NCBI RefSeq assembly: GCF_004770995.1
Contig: NZ_RQHW01000047.1
Coordinates: 186,001-250,000 of the forward strand
Origin: Leptospira idonii
GTDB taxonomy: Bacteria; Spirochaetota; Leptospiria; Leptospirales; Leptospiraceae
Length of the DNA: 64,000 nucleotides
Direction of reading: 5' to 3'
Within the stretch, counting starts at the first letter, position 1. Each line of letters opens with the position of its first letter. Made by a program: the position numbers and the translations under genes. The notes under the pieces were generated by a model. It worked only from the letters and a program-made list of their open reading frames with translations, was not told the origin of the DNA and searched no databases. Below are positions 1 to 8,523 of this stretch, piece by piece.

Positions 1-1076
1 ATAAGCTGGGTCTTTCTCTTTCTAGTTTTTCTTTAGTTAGATTTTTTTCTACCTTCTCATTTTTATTCTTAAAAAAAAGAATTTATCCCGGTATTTCGCT
101 TACGTTGGATTCATTTTCTCCTCAGAATGAATTTGAGATATGTGTTCAGGAAAATATTCTTAAGCACATACCATCCGATATTTTCACAAATAGGCCTTCT
201 TTAGAAAAGGGCGGTGTTTGGGTAGGTTTTGATGTCCATAATTCTAGGTTTGCCGATTTAATTTCCCGTTATACTGGAAATAATGGAAAATGGTTTTCCG
301 TGCAACATGGAGGAGGTTATGATCAATATCTGATTTTTCCTCACGAAAAAATAGAATTTGAATCAAGTAATGGTTTTGTATCTTGGGGATGGAAGAATTC
401 GAAATCAAATAAAATCATTTCTTTGCCATCTCCTTATTTGACAAAGTTGAATTTGCTTAGAAAAGAATATTCGGATATAGACAAAAAGGATATTCTGTAT
501 GTTTCGACGGAACATTTTGCATATTATATTCGTTATCATAGCACCTTAAGGCCGGAATCTCAGTTAGAATATCTGAAATCGCAGGCAAATTTCATTTTAG
601 AATTACCAGAAGACTTAAAAAAAAATTTAGTTTTTCGTGCATCAGTCGGCTTTGGTTGGAATAATCTTGAATTTCTCAAAAATCATGCTTACTTGCCAAA
701 AATTTCTTCCGGTGGAACTTTAACTGATTTAATGTTTCGGTCGAAAATTGTTGTGATTGACCATTTGGCTACTTCGTATATTGAATGTTTAGCTGCAAAT
801 ATTCCTTTGTTGTTGTGTTTCGAGGAAAATCACTTCGGTTACTCTAAAAAATTTAGACAGTATCTTTTGATTCTACAGAACGTTGGAATTTATCATAATC
901 ATTACCTCTCTGCAGTAAATTTTTTAAAAGAAGAATACTCGAAGATTGACGTGTGGTGGAATTCTGAAGAAGTGCAAAATGCCAGAATTCATTTTTTAAA
1001 TGAATATGGCAAAATGGATACGAACTGGTTTTCTGATTGGAGTGAGGCATTTTCCTCTCGTTCACTATCACAATGA
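1..1076 (+). CDS. LIC12162-type surface-carbohydrate transferase, C-terminal part (5' end lies outside window)
   Basis: The reading frame is open from base 3 with no stop, so the gene enters from the left edge; a TTG at 105 is not needed as a start. The visible part has an HGGGY motif at 306-320 and a late IDHLATSYIECLA segment near 755-795 followed by a hydrophobic strand. Both resemble the LIC12162 family of putative transferases from Leptospira surface-polysaccharide loci, whose members are near 600 residues, so roughly the C-terminal 60 percent is present. The family looks like a GT-B-fold nucleotide-sugar or CDP-alcohol transferase, but the substrate is not known. Its stop overlaps the next start by ATGA. 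Family call is fairly secure, reaction is not. Confidence 0.7.
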   Translation, partial: KLGLSLSSFSLVRFFSTFSFLFLKKRIYPGISLTLDSFSPQNEFEICVQENILKHIPSDIFTNRPSLEKGGVWVGFDVHNSRFADLISRYTGNNGKWFSVQHGGGYDQYLIFPHEKIEFESSNGFVSWGWKNSKSNKIISLPSPYLTKLNLLRKEYSDIDKKDILYVSTEHFAYYIRYHSTLRPESQLEYLKSQANFILELPEDLKKNLVFRASVGFGWNNLEFLKNHAYLPKISSGGTLTDLMFRSKIVVIDHLATSYIECLAANIPLLLCFEENHFGYSKKFRQYLLILQNVGIYHNHYLSAVNFLKEEYSKIDVWWNSEEVQNARIHFLNEYGKMDTNWFSDWSEAFSSRSLSQ

Positions 1077-1732
1077 AAATTCATACTTTTTTAAATGAAG
1101 AAGAATTCCTGTCGAATTGTATTGCTAGAATTGAATCCATCTCGAAAGCCAAATTAGAAGAAAAACAATCCTTTCATATTGTTCTGACTGGTGGAGATAC
1201 TGCGAAATTAATTTATTCCAGATTGCGTTCATTGCATACTGATTGGTCTAAATGGTATTTTTATTTCGGAGACGAGAGGTGTGTTCCTGAAAACCATCCC
1301 GATTTAAACAGCCTAATGGCTAAGGAAACTTTATTAGATCACATACCTATAAAAAAACAGCAAGTATTCATAATGCCTTCCTATTTGGGTCCGAAGAAAG
1401 GTGCTTTAGAATATTCGAAAATTATTGATTTTTCTGTACCTCTGGATTTAATCCTTCTTGGTTTAGGAGAAGATGGGCATGTTGCCAGTCTTTTTCCTGG
1501 AAAAGATCATCCGGCAGATCAATCGGTCGTTCCTGTTTTTGACTCTCCCAAGCTTCCAAAAGAAAGGATTAGCTTGTCTAAGGAACGAATCAACTCTTCC
1601 GATTTTATTCTACTGATTGCAAAAGGGAAAAAAAAAGAAGAAGTTGTTCAGAATATTAAAGAAGGAAAACCACTTCCTGTTACTTCTCTTTCTCCTAAAA
1701 AAGCTTTGGAACTTTATTACCTTGCGATTTAG
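1073..1732 (+). CDS. pgl: 6-phosphogluconolactonase-like protein
   Basis: This 219-residue protein belongs to the glucosamine-6-phosphate isomerase/6-phosphogluconolactonase superfamily. Visible motifs are TGGDTAK at 39-45 (phosphate-binding loop), YFGDERCVP at 64-72 followed by NHPDLN, and GLGEDGH at 130-136, the order and spacing of DevB/Pgl enzymes, which hydrolyse 6-phosphoglucono-lactone in the oxidative pentose phosphate pathway. Length is typical. It overlaps the LIC12162-type gene by four bases, so it is probably translated with the carbohydrate operon. No glucose-6-phosphate dehydrogenase gene is next to it. A role in supplying heptose or pentose phosphate precursors is possible but is inference. 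Confidence 0.8.
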   Translation: MKIHTFLNEEEFLSNCIARIESISKAKLEEKQSFHIVLTGGDTAKLIYSRLRSLHTDWSKWYFYFGDERCVPENHPDLNSLMAKETLLDHIPIKKQQVFIMPSYLGPKKGALEYSKIIDFSVPLDLILLGLGEDGHVASLFPGKDHPADQSVVPVFDSPKLPKERISLSKERINSSDFILLIAKGKKKEEVVQNIKEGKPLPVTSLSPKKALELYYLAI

Positions 1733-1839
1733 CAAGTGAGATGGAAGAATAAATTAGAAAGCTCTTAAAATGGGGAGATTGCATCTGTAGAGTTGATCTA
1801 TACAATAACCCTTGGAATCCATTATATCACTGAGACACG

Positions 1840-1866
1840 TTGAAATTATTCCCTTATTATTATCAT
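1840..1866 (+). promoter_or_regulatory. Possible promoter in the longest gene-free gap of the locus
   Basis: The 151-base gap 1733-1883 is the only one above 50 bases within the run of + strand genes before 57701. It holds TTGAAA at 1840-1845 and TATCAT at 1861-1866, each one base off the sigma-70 consensus, but the spacer is 15, shorter than ideal. An AAGGA ribosome site at 1873-1877 precedes the ATG at 1884. In such AT-rich DNA these matches could be chance. Confidence 0.25.
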
Positions 1867-1883
1867 TTAAAAAAGGATCGTAA

Positions 1884-2525
1884 ATGACATCATTTCAAAA
1901 AGCAAAAGAATTCTCGTTATCGTTTCAAAAAGAAGTCCTTGCCTTGATTCAAGACTTAGATCTTGACGCTATTTCTCGTGTAAGTTTAATGTTATACGAA
2001 GCAAAGGAAAACGGAAAAAACATTTTTTTCTTTGGCAATGGCGGAAGCCATGGAATTGCATCTCACTTGGCTTGTGATTTTGGGAAAGGAACTAAAATTA
2101 CCGGAAAGAAAAACCAAAAATTTTATAAAGTTTTTGGTCTAGATAACCCTGCTTGGCTGACTGCGCAGGCAAATGACGGCAAAGAGCCGTTTACCGAAGG
2201 GGATTATCCAGGAAAATACCAACATGGTTATGATGGTGTTTTTGTCGGACAGATGGAAAATTTTATAGGAGAAGGGGATATTGCTTTCGGGATATCCAGT
2301 TCCGGAAACAGTCCTAATGTCGTGAATGGCCTGTTATTTGCAAAACAAAAGGGATGTAAGACTGTTGCAATGGTTGGCTTTGACGGTGGAGAAGCACTAA
2401 AAATTGCAGACGAGGTTCTCTTTGTCAAAACGGAAAAAGGCAAATACGGTTTAGTAGAGGGTGTGCATGAAGTGATTCATCATTTACTCTACGAGTATGC
2501 GATACAACTCGAACAAACTAATTAA
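1884..2525 (+). CDS. SIS-domain sugar-phosphate isomerase (GmhA/DiaA-like)
   Basis: 213 residues with one SIS domain: FFFGNGGSHGIASH at about 48-61, GISSSGNSPNV at 136-146 and EGVHEVIHH at 192-200, in the order seen in GmhA, which isomerises sedoheptulose 7-phosphate to a manno-heptose 7-phosphate. The catalytic His of GmhA fits His195. The catalytic Glu that in GmhA follows the GNGGS loop falls at about Cys64/Asp65 here, so heptose isomerase activity should not be assumed. It starts after a clear AAGGA site and leads the module that includes an aldolase, a CMP transferase and a cyclase-like protein. The likely job is to isomerise or bind a phosphorylated ketose or aldose for that module. Confidence 0.8.
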   Translation: MTSFQKAKEFSLSFQKEVLALIQDLDLDAISRVSLMLYEAKENGKNIFFFGNGGSHGIASHLACDFGKGTKITGKKNQKFYKVFGLDNPAWLTAQANDGKEPFTEGDYPGKYQHGYDGVFVGQMENFIGEGDIAFGISSSGNSPNVVNGLLFAKQKGCKTVAMVGFDGGEALKIADEVLFVKTEKGKYGLVEGVHEVIHHLLYEYAIQLEQTN

Positions 2526-3284
2526 ATGAATCTAGTTAAACAAAAATTAGGTAGCGGTCGTCATACAGTTGGTACCTGGATGCAAATTCCTAACCCGATA
2601 ATCGCTGAAATTTTAGCGGCAAATGGATTCGATTGGATTGCACTCGATTTAGAGCATGGATCCTATTCTTTAAATCAATTACCAGATATCTTCAGGGCTA
2701 TATCTCTACACAATTCCCTTCCAATGGTAAGAGTCGCTCAAAATCATCCGAAAGACATTAAACAAGCCTTAGATGCGGGAGCTAGAGGTGTAATTGTTCC
2801 TATGATAGAATCCAAACAAGCAGTTGTTGATTTTGTGAAATGGAGCAGTTATCCGCCTGATGGAACTAGGGGAGTTGGGTATTCCCAGTCGAATCTATAT
2901 GGAAACTTTTTCTCTACATATATAAATGAAATAAATACAGACTTAGTTCGGGTGATTCAAATTGAGAATATTAACGCATTACGCGAAATTGATGAAATTT
3001 TTTCTGTTCCGGGAATTGATGCAGCAATGATTGGCCCCTATGATTTGTCGGGATCGATGAATTTGACGGGACAATTTGATCATCCTGAATTTTTGGAAGT
3101 CGTTCGAAAGTTTCTGGAAGCAGCGGCAAAGTCAAAATTACCTTTAGGTACACATCTCATTTCACCTGATCCAGAAAAATTAGATATGGAAATTCAAAGT
3201 GGAAAAAAATTCATCGCATACTCAACGGATGCAGTTATGTTAAATGAAAAATCTAAATTAAATTTGAAAGGTATATCCTTATGA
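2526..3284 (+). CDS. HpcH/HpaI-type class II pyruvate aldolase
   Basis: 252 residues of the HpcH/HpaI (2-keto-3-deoxy-rhamnonate/hydroxyheptanedioate) aldolase family, a TIM barrel using a divalent metal. Visible residues are ALDLEHG at 39-45 with the catalytic His45, R69 after strand 3, GTRGVG at 113-118, the metal Glu147 in IQIEN and the metal Asp173 in GPYDLS. The family reversibly joins pyruvate to an aldehyde, giving 2-keto-3-deoxy acids. It starts directly after the stop of the SIS gene and overlaps the KdsB-like gene by four bases. Next to a CMP transferase for 2-keto-3-deoxy acids, a biosynthetic role in making an ulosonic acid is plausible (inference). Confidence 0.85.
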   Translation: MNLVKQKLGSGRHTVGTWMQIPNPIIAEILAANGFDWIALDLEHGSYSLNQLPDIFRAISLHNSLPMVRVAQNHPKDIKQALDAGARGVIVPMIESKQAVVDFVKWSSYPPDGTRGVGYSQSNLYGNFFSTYINEINTDLVRVIQIENINALREIDEIFSVPGIDAAMIGPYDLSGSMNLTGQFDHPEFLEVVRKFLEAAAKSKLPLGTHLISPDPEKLDMEIQSGKKFIAYSTDAVMLNEKSKLNLKGISL

Positions 3285-4036
3285 AAATTACTGCGGTTCT
3301 TCCTGCAAGGATGGCATCATCCCGATTTCCCAATAAACCTTTGATGCCTATTTTAGGTTTGGAAATGATTGAGCACGTTCGACGAAGAACAGAGATGTCG
3401 AAGGCAGTAAATGAAGTGGTGATCGCTACGTGTGACCAAGTCATTAAAGATCGAGTTGAGTCATTTGGCGGTAAGGCAGTAATGACTGCCGATACTCATC
3501 GAGGTTGTATTGATCGTGTGGCTGAAGCAGCTAACTATCTTACCGGTGATATAATCCTTGTTATCCAGGGGGATGAGCCGTTGATATTGCCGAAGATGAT
3601 TGATGATCTGGTAAGGCCGATGTTGGAAGATCCTGCCATTTATTGCACTAATTTGGTGACTAAAATCGTTGATGAAGATGAATTTCAAAGCCCTAATGCT
3701 CCTAAGGTGGTTATAGATAAGAATTGGGATTTACTTTATGCCTCAAGAGAGCCTATTCCCTCTCGAAAAAAAACTTCCGATGATTCCTTTTTGAAATTAA
3801 AACAACTGGGAATCATCGCCTTCCGAAAAGAATTTTTGGATGTGTTTGCAAAATTAGAACCGACTCCCCTTGAATTGATCGAATCTGTAGATATGAATCG
3901 CGCAGTAGAACACGGATATAAGGTACGTATGGTTTTAACGGAAGGTCAAATGATCGGAGTTGATGTGCCTGGAGATGTTGCTCGTGTGGAAGAAGTGCTT
4001 AAAAAAGATTCTTTCCTAAAGGAATATTTAAAGTAG
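3281..4036 (+). CDS. KdsB-like CMP-ulosonate cytidylyltransferase
   Basis: 251 residues, the usual length for KdsB, which transfers CMP from CTP to 3-deoxy-manno-octulosonate. Seen are LPARMASSRFPNKPL at 7-21 (nucleotide loop), QGDEP at 96-100 (metal Asp), and a late GVDVPGDVARVEEVL segment matching the KdsB C-terminal motif. The usual SGTDR sugar-site segment reads HRGCIDRVAE here, so the substrate may be a variant of Kdo. It probably activates the product of the neighbouring aldolase, cyclase and oxidoreductases rather than serving core Kdo synthesis. A housekeeping KdsB elsewhere in the genome is expected but cannot be seen here. Confidence 0.8.
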   Translation: MKITAVLPARMASSRFPNKPLMPILGLEMIEHVRRRTEMSKAVNEVVIATCDQVIKDRVESFGGKAVMTADTHRGCIDRVAEAANYLTGDIILVIQGDEPLILPKMIDDLVRPMLEDPAIYCTNLVTKIVDEDEFQSPNAPKVVIDKNWDLLYASREPIPSRKKTSDDSFLKLKQLGIIAFRKEFLDVFAKLEPTPLELIESVDMNRAVEHGYKVRMVLTEGQMIGVDVPGDVARVEEVLKKDSFLKEYLK

Positions 4037-4040
4037 TTTC

Positions 4041-5069
4041 ATGGAAAAGTTAAAAGTAGGCATTGCCGGTTACGGTGTTGTCGGAAAAAGACGACATCAT
4101 TTTATTAATTTGAACCCTCATTTGCAAGTTGTATCTGTATGCGATATCACATTGCAAAAAGGGTTTATTGAAAACAATTCTATAAAAGTATATACCAACT
4201 TTCACGAGATGATATCTGAGGAAAGCTTGGACGTTTTATTCGTCTGTCTTACTAATGATGTTGCTGCAGAGGCAACTATTCTCGGTTTGAATAAAGGTTT
4301 TCATGTTTTCTGCGAAAAACCTCCAGGTAGGAATTTAAAAGAAGTTTCCGAAGTAATTGCCGCAGAGCAAAAGAACTCTTCGTTAAAGTTGAAGTATGGC
4401 TTTAATCACAGATATCATGATTCTGTGAGAGAAGCTTTGAAGATCGTTGCTTCTGGTGATATGGGAAGAGTGATCAATATACGTGGTATTTATGGTAAAT
4501 CCATGATAGTAAATGTTGCAAATGGTTGGAGAGCACAAAGGGAGATTGCTGGCGGGGGAATTTTACTTGATCAAGGCATTCATATGGTTGATTTGATTCG
4601 TCTCTTCGCAGGAGAGATGAAAGAAGTGAAGAGTTTCATTTCGAACGACTATTGGAATTTGACTGTGGAAGATAATGCATTCGCTTTGATGAAATCGGAA
4701 TCAGATGTGATTGTACAATTTCAATCCACGGCAACGGAGTGGAGACATCAATTTAATCTTCAAATTAACCTATCGGAAGGCGCATTGGTTCTATCGGGAA
4801 TTCTTTCTGGTTCCAAATCTTACGGGCAGGAATTATTAACTATCTATCGTAAAGAACTAGAGTCTGGTGGAAATCCAAGGACGGAAACTATACAGTATCT
4901 GGAAGATAACTCATGGAGAGACGAAATCAATGAATTTACTGATGTCATTTTGAGAAATGAACAAGTAGTAACCGGATCTAGTACGGATGCATATAATACT
5001 ATGAAATTGGTGTATGATATTTATTCCGCTGATAAAGTTTGGGATGATAAATATATAAAGAAGACATGA
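4041..5069 (+). CDS. Gfo/Idh/MocA family NAD(P)-dependent sugar oxidoreductase
   Basis: 342 residues. The N-terminal Rossmann domain begins VGIAGYGVVGKRRH at about 6-19, the EKP motif that is the hallmark of the family lies at 92-94, and the C-terminal domain carries GGGILLDQGIHMVD at 171-184 with the Asp and His expected near the sugar. Members oxidise or reduce a hydroxyl of inositols, NDP-sugars or sugar acids. The stop overlaps the next SDR start (ATGA). Pairing of a Gfo/Idh enzyme with an SDR and a dehydroquinate-synthase-like protein recalls cyclitol pathways, so the substrate may be a cyclitol or an ulosonic acid. Which one is not decided by the sequence. Confidence 0.85.
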   Translation: MEKLKVGIAGYGVVGKRRHHFINLNPHLQVVSVCDITLQKGFIENNSIKVYTNFHEMISEESLDVLFVCLTNDVAAEATILGLNKGFHVFCEKPPGRNLKEVSEVIAAEQKNSSLKLKYGFNHRYHDSVREALKIVASGDMGRVINIRGIYGKSMIVNVANGWRAQREIAGGGILLDQGIHMVDLIRLFAGEMKEVKSFISNDYWNLTVEDNAFALMKSESDVIVQFQSTATEWRHQFNLQINLSEGALVLSGILSGSKSYGQELLTIYRKELESGGNPRTETIQYLEDNSWRDEINEFTDVILRNEQVVTGSSTDAYNTMKLVYDIYSADKVWDDKYIKKT

Positions 5070-5797
5070 ATATTAGATTTGATCAACAGACTATTTTGGT
5101 TACGGGAGCCACGAGAGGTATCGGTCGTCAACTCGCTGTCGATTTTGAATCGTTAGGTGGTTCTGTGATCGTTACCGGTACTGGCAAAGATTCTCCCGGT
5201 TTCGTGAAAAATGGTAATTTTGAATATTATAATGTTGATTTTTGTAATAATAAACAGAAACAAGGTTTTACTGAATTTCTTGAATCAAAAAATAAAATCG
5301 ATGTCTGCATTAATAATGCTGGCATTAATCGTTTGAATTATTTGGAAGATGTTGAGGAAATAGATTTTTCAGAGATGATGCGGGTGAATCTGGAGATCCC
5401 TTTTTTAATTACAAAACTTGTTGCGAAGAAAATGAAAACAGCCGGATACGGTCGCATTATAAATATATCTTCAATTTTCGGTAAACTGAGTAAGGAAAAA
5501 AGATCAGTTTATTCCGTTACAAAATTTGGCATCAAAGGCTTGACTGTATCTTCCGCTATTGAATTAGCTAAATTTGGAGTATTAGTAAATACTCTTTCTC
5601 CTGGTTTTGTAATGACCGATCTTACGAAAAAGAATTTATCGCCAGAAGAAAGACAGAATTTATCTGATTTAGTTCCTGCAAAGCGAATGGCCGAACCGAA
5701 AGAAATATCGAATGTTGCTCTTTTTTTAGCTAGTGGGTTCAATACTTATATTGCCGGACAAAACATAATCGTTGATGGCGGGTACACAGTTGTTTGA
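5066..5797 (+). CDS. Short-chain dehydrogenase/reductase (FabG-like)
   Basis: 243 residues of a classical SDR: TGATRGIG at 13-20 for the dinucleotide, NNAG at 83-86, a Ser in ISS near 135, and the catalytic Y149-x-x-x-K153. The closing AGQNIIVDGGYTV is typical of the FabG-like subgroup. It reduces or oxidises a ketone or alcohol with NAD(P). The cluster context argues for a sugar or cyclitol substrate rather than fatty-acid synthesis. It overlaps the gene before by four bases and the cyclase-like gene after it by 23 bases, which suggests coupled translation. Confidence 0.85.
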   Translation: MNIRFDQQTILVTGATRGIGRQLAVDFESLGGSVIVTGTGKDSPGFVKNGNFEYYNVDFCNNKQKQGFTEFLESKNKIDVCINNAGINRLNYLEDVEEIDFSEMMRVNLEIPFLITKLVAKKMKTAGYGRIINISSIFGKLSKEKRSVYSVTKFGIKGLTVSSAIELAKFGVLVNTLSPGFVMTDLTKKNLSPEERQNLSDLVPAKRMAEPKEISNVALFLASGFNTYIAGQNIIVDGGYTVV

Positions 5798-6854
5798 ATA
5801 TTTAAAAATTCAATCCATTCTGAGATCTTATTCTGTTTATTTTTCAGAAGATACAGATAGTTTAATCTCTCAATTTCAAACAAACAATACTTTTTTTTTC
5901 GTTGATAAAAATGTTCATGAAAAGTTCCTTTCCGATCTTTTGCCAGCGAAACAAAAAAATGTGATTTTAATTGAAGCGAATGAATTGAACAAAACTCCAG
6001 AATTCTGCCTTACCCTTATTAAGATCATGGTTGATAATGGTATTAAAAAATCCTCTAAGTTGGTCGCAGTAGGCGGAGGAGTAATACAAGATATTGCTTC
6101 GTTTATTTCTTCGATTTTGTTTAGGGGTATTGATTGGATTTTCTTTCCTACTACTTTGCTCGCACAAGCGGATAGCTGCATTGGTAGTAAGTCTTCTATT
6201 AATTTTGACCAAGTTAAAAACTTGCTGGGAACATTTAATCCTCCTTCAGAAATTTATATCAATACTAGCTTTCTAAATACTCTTTCCGTATCTGATATTA
6301 AATCGGGCATAGGTGAAATTTTTCATTATTATTATTACAAAAATTCAGATTACATTCCTCGTATGGTTTCCCAGTATCATGAAATATTAGCCAATAGAGG
6401 CTTGATTGAACCATATATTAAAGAAAGTCTCTCCATAAAAAAAGAAATGGTAGAAAAGGATGAATTTGATAAAGGGCCGAGAAGAGTATTTAATTATGGG
6501 CATACATTTGGGCATGCCTTGGAAGCATTAACGGATTATTATTTGAATCATGGCCAGGCCGTAACAATCGGAATGGATCTTGCCAATTATATTTCTTTGA
6601 ATCTTGGTTTTATTGATCAACTTCAGTATGATATCATGAGGAAAGAATTAGAAATTAATTTCCCCGAATTCCGGTTTCCACTAGAGTCTTTTGATAAATA
6701 TCTTCAATTATTAAGTAAGGATAAGAAAAATACGAATGAGAATGTAACATGTATTCTTACAAAAGGGAAGGGGAATCTTTTTTTATATGAACTTATTTTT
6801 GATGAAAAGAATAAGTTATTGGTTCGTGGTTATTTTGCATCCAATTTTGCATAG
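5775..6854 (+). CDS. 3-dehydroquinate-synthase-like sugar-phosphate cyclase family protein
   Basis: 359 residues from the ATG at 5775; a TTG just before it at 5772 is also in frame. The family signatures are GGGVIQD at 100-106 (NAD loop), PTTLLAQ at 126-132 followed by DSCIGSK, a metal-type Glu in GIGEI near 181, EFDKGPRR near 230-237, NYGHTFGHALE at 240-250 and HGQAVTIGM from 259. Dehydroquinate synthase and the sedoheptulose-7-phosphate cyclases share this set. The AEVIKYG motif of true AroB reads GEIFHYYY, so the usual Lys is a His. It is therefore probably not the shikimate-pathway enzyme. Products made from heptulose phosphates by related enzymes include epi-valiolone-type cyclitols; assignment here is inference. 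Confidence 0.75.
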   Translation: MAGTQLFEYLKIQSILRSYSVYFSEDTDSLISQFQTNNTFFFVDKNVHEKFLSDLLPAKQKNVILIEANELNKTPEFCLTLIKIMVDNGIKKSSKLVAVGGGVIQDIASFISSILFRGIDWIFFPTTLLAQADSCIGSKSSINFDQVKNLLGTFNPPSEIYINTSFLNTLSVSDIKSGIGEIFHYYYYKNSDYIPRMVSQYHEILANRGLIEPYIKESLSIKKEMVEKDEFDKGPRRVFNYGHTFGHALEALTDYYLNHGQAVTIGMDLANYISLNLGFIDQLQYDIMRKELEINFPEFRFPLESFDKYLQLLSKDKKNTNENVTCILTKGKGNLFLYELIFDEKNKLLVRGYFASNFA

Positions 6855-6881
6855 TATTCATTCTTGATACGAAACTTATAT

Positions 6882-7550
6882 ATGTCTAAGCTAACTAGAT
6901 ACAATCTATTTGAGATATTTTCTTATGCGGTGTCTCTAATATATATCAAGATTCTTTTGTTGGTAAGCAATCTAACTTTCCTGTTGAAATCTTTCTTTTG
7001 GAGAGTTGAGGTCGGAAAAGGATATCGAATTTTTGGAAAGATAATTATATATAAATCGCCAGGTAGCAAAATCGAAATCGGAGATCATTTCGGCTCGGTT
7101 AGTAATTCTTTTCGAGCTAGCGCCTCTACGATTATGGCACCTACATGTTTGAAGACTTTTTCTCCTTCCGCTCAAATTAAGATTGGTAACGGTGTAGGTG
7201 TGAACGGGGTATCAATAACAGCAAGAACGAAAACGATTTCCATTGGAGATGGAACGATCATTGCTGCAAACGTTTGTATTATGGATTCCGATTTTCACTC
7301 GATTTTCCCGCCAGAAAATCGTCTTACAAATCCTGGTCTGGAATTAGATTCAGATGTTATCATCGGAAAGAATGTTTGGATTGGTACAAGAGCGGTTATA
7401 CTTAAAGGAGTCACAATCGGCGATAATTCAGTCATTGCCGCAGGAAGCGTCGTGACTCGTTCTATCCCTGAAAATTCGATTGCAGGCGGAGTACCTGCAA
7501 CGGTAAAAAAAAGTATCTTTCCGAAAGAGGTGAGCAAAAGGAAAATATGA
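6882..7550 (+). CDS. Left-handed beta-helix acyltransferase (WbbJ/LacA type)
   Basis: 222 residues from the ATG at 6882; a TTG at 6864 is an alternative. A short hydrophobic N-terminus is followed by hexapeptide repeats such as IGDGTIIAANV and IGKNVWIGTRAVILKGVTIG. CIMDSDFHSIF carries the likely catalytic His, and SIPENSIAGGVPA is the closing CoA-binding motif. Enzymes of this type acetylate, or otherwise acylate, a sugar hydroxyl or amine in the cytoplasm. It lies between the cyclase-like gene and a methyltransferase, so it probably adds an acyl group to the sugar made by this module. Acyl donor and position are unknown. Confidence 0.85.
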   Translation: MSKLTRYNLFEIFSYAVSLIYIKILLLVSNLTFLLKSFFWRVEVGKGYRIFGKIIIYKSPGSKIEIGDHFGSVSNSFRASASTIMAPTCLKTFSPSAQIKIGNGVGVNGVSITARTKTISIGDGTIIAANVCIMDSDFHSIFPPENRLTNPGLELDSDVIIGKNVWIGTRAVILKGVTIGDNSVIAAGSVVTRSIPENSIAGGVPATVKKSIFPKEVSKRKI

Positions 7551-8509
7551 AAGAAAGTGAAATTCGTCCCAAAGCGCTCTTACAGGAATACCTACGGTTG
7601 GCAGAGATAGATTCTAGGCAACTTGATGTAACAAAATTTGTGAAAATTGCTTGTCCTGCTTGTTTTTCCGATAATTGCCAGCTCCATATAACGAAAAATA
7701 ATTATAAATACGATTTATGTCATGATTGCGGTACTTTATTTTGTAATCCGAGGCCAGATGGAGAAGTATTGGATCGTTTTTATGATTCGGCAGAATCTTC
7801 AAAGTTTTGGTCTAACGAATTTTTCCCCCATGTCGCTGAACCAAGAAGAGAGAAGTTGTTCAAGCCTAAAGCAAATAGAATCTTTAATATTTTTTCGGAG
7901 AAAGGATTCTTTCCTCGAAATATATGCGATGTTGGTTCTGGATATGGAATCTTTCTTGAAGAGTTGAAAAAAAACTTTGAAAAAGCAGAGCTATATGGAA
8001 TTGAGCCTTCACCTGAAATGGCAAAAATCTCAAACGAAAAAGGTATTATTACATTAAATGCATCTGCAGAATCTTCAGCGGAATGGAGCCATCGTTTTGA
8101 CTTGGTTATATCTTCCGAAGTGATAGAGCATGTTTTTTCTCCCGAACAATTCGTAATATCTATTCATCGACTTGTTAAGAGTGGAGGCTATGCATTGTTG
8201 ACTGGTTTAGGATATGAAGGCTTTGATATTTTAACCCTTCAAGAAAGATCCAATAGTATTTTTCCTCCTCATCATATTAATTTCCTTAGTATTGAAGGTT
8301 TCGAAAAGTTATTTAAAAAAGTGGGTTTTTCTGAAGTTGAAATTATAACTCCGGGAGAGCTTGATATAGATATTGTTTTGGGGAGTGGGTTAGTTACTGA
8401 ATTCACAAGATTAATTTCCAAACGAGGAGATAAGACCATTGCCGAGTTTCAGGATTTTTTAAGACGCAATAAACTTAGCTCCCATACTTGGGTAATTGCA
8501 AAATTATAA
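7547..8509 (+). CDS. SAM-dependent methyltransferase with N-terminal zinc ribbon
   Basis: 320 residues. Four cysteines in CPAC and LCHDCGTLFCNPRP (about 36-70) form a rubredoxin-like zinc ribbon, as in sugar C- or O-methyltransferases. This is followed by a class I SAM domain with ICDVGSGYGIFLEEL as motif I, then SSEVIEHV and a late KSGGYALLTGLG. It probably methylates a nucleotide-linked or lipid-linked sugar. It overlaps the acyltransferase gene by four bases. Target and position cannot be read from sequence. Confidence 0.8.
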   Translation: MKESEIRPKALLQEYLRLAEIDSRQLDVTKFVKIACPACFSDNCQLHITKNNYKYDLCHDCGTLFCNPRPDGEVLDRFYDSAESSKFWSNEFFPHVAEPRREKLFKPKANRIFNIFSEKGFFPRNICDVGSGYGIFLEELKKNFEKAELYGIEPSPEMAKISNEKGIITLNASAESSAEWSHRFDLVISSEVIEHVFSPEQFVISIHRLVKSGGYALLTGLGYEGFDILTLQERSNSIFPPHHINFLSIEGFEKLFKKVGFSEVEIITPGELDIDIVLGSGLVTEFTRLISKRGDKTIAEFQDFLRRNKLSSHTWVIAKL

Positions 8510-8523
8510 TAAATTCTTACTTA

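Noticed and set aside
105..1076. TTG at 105 as a true gene start
   Set aside because: The frame is open to base 3 and the family is much longer, so the gene starts outside the window.
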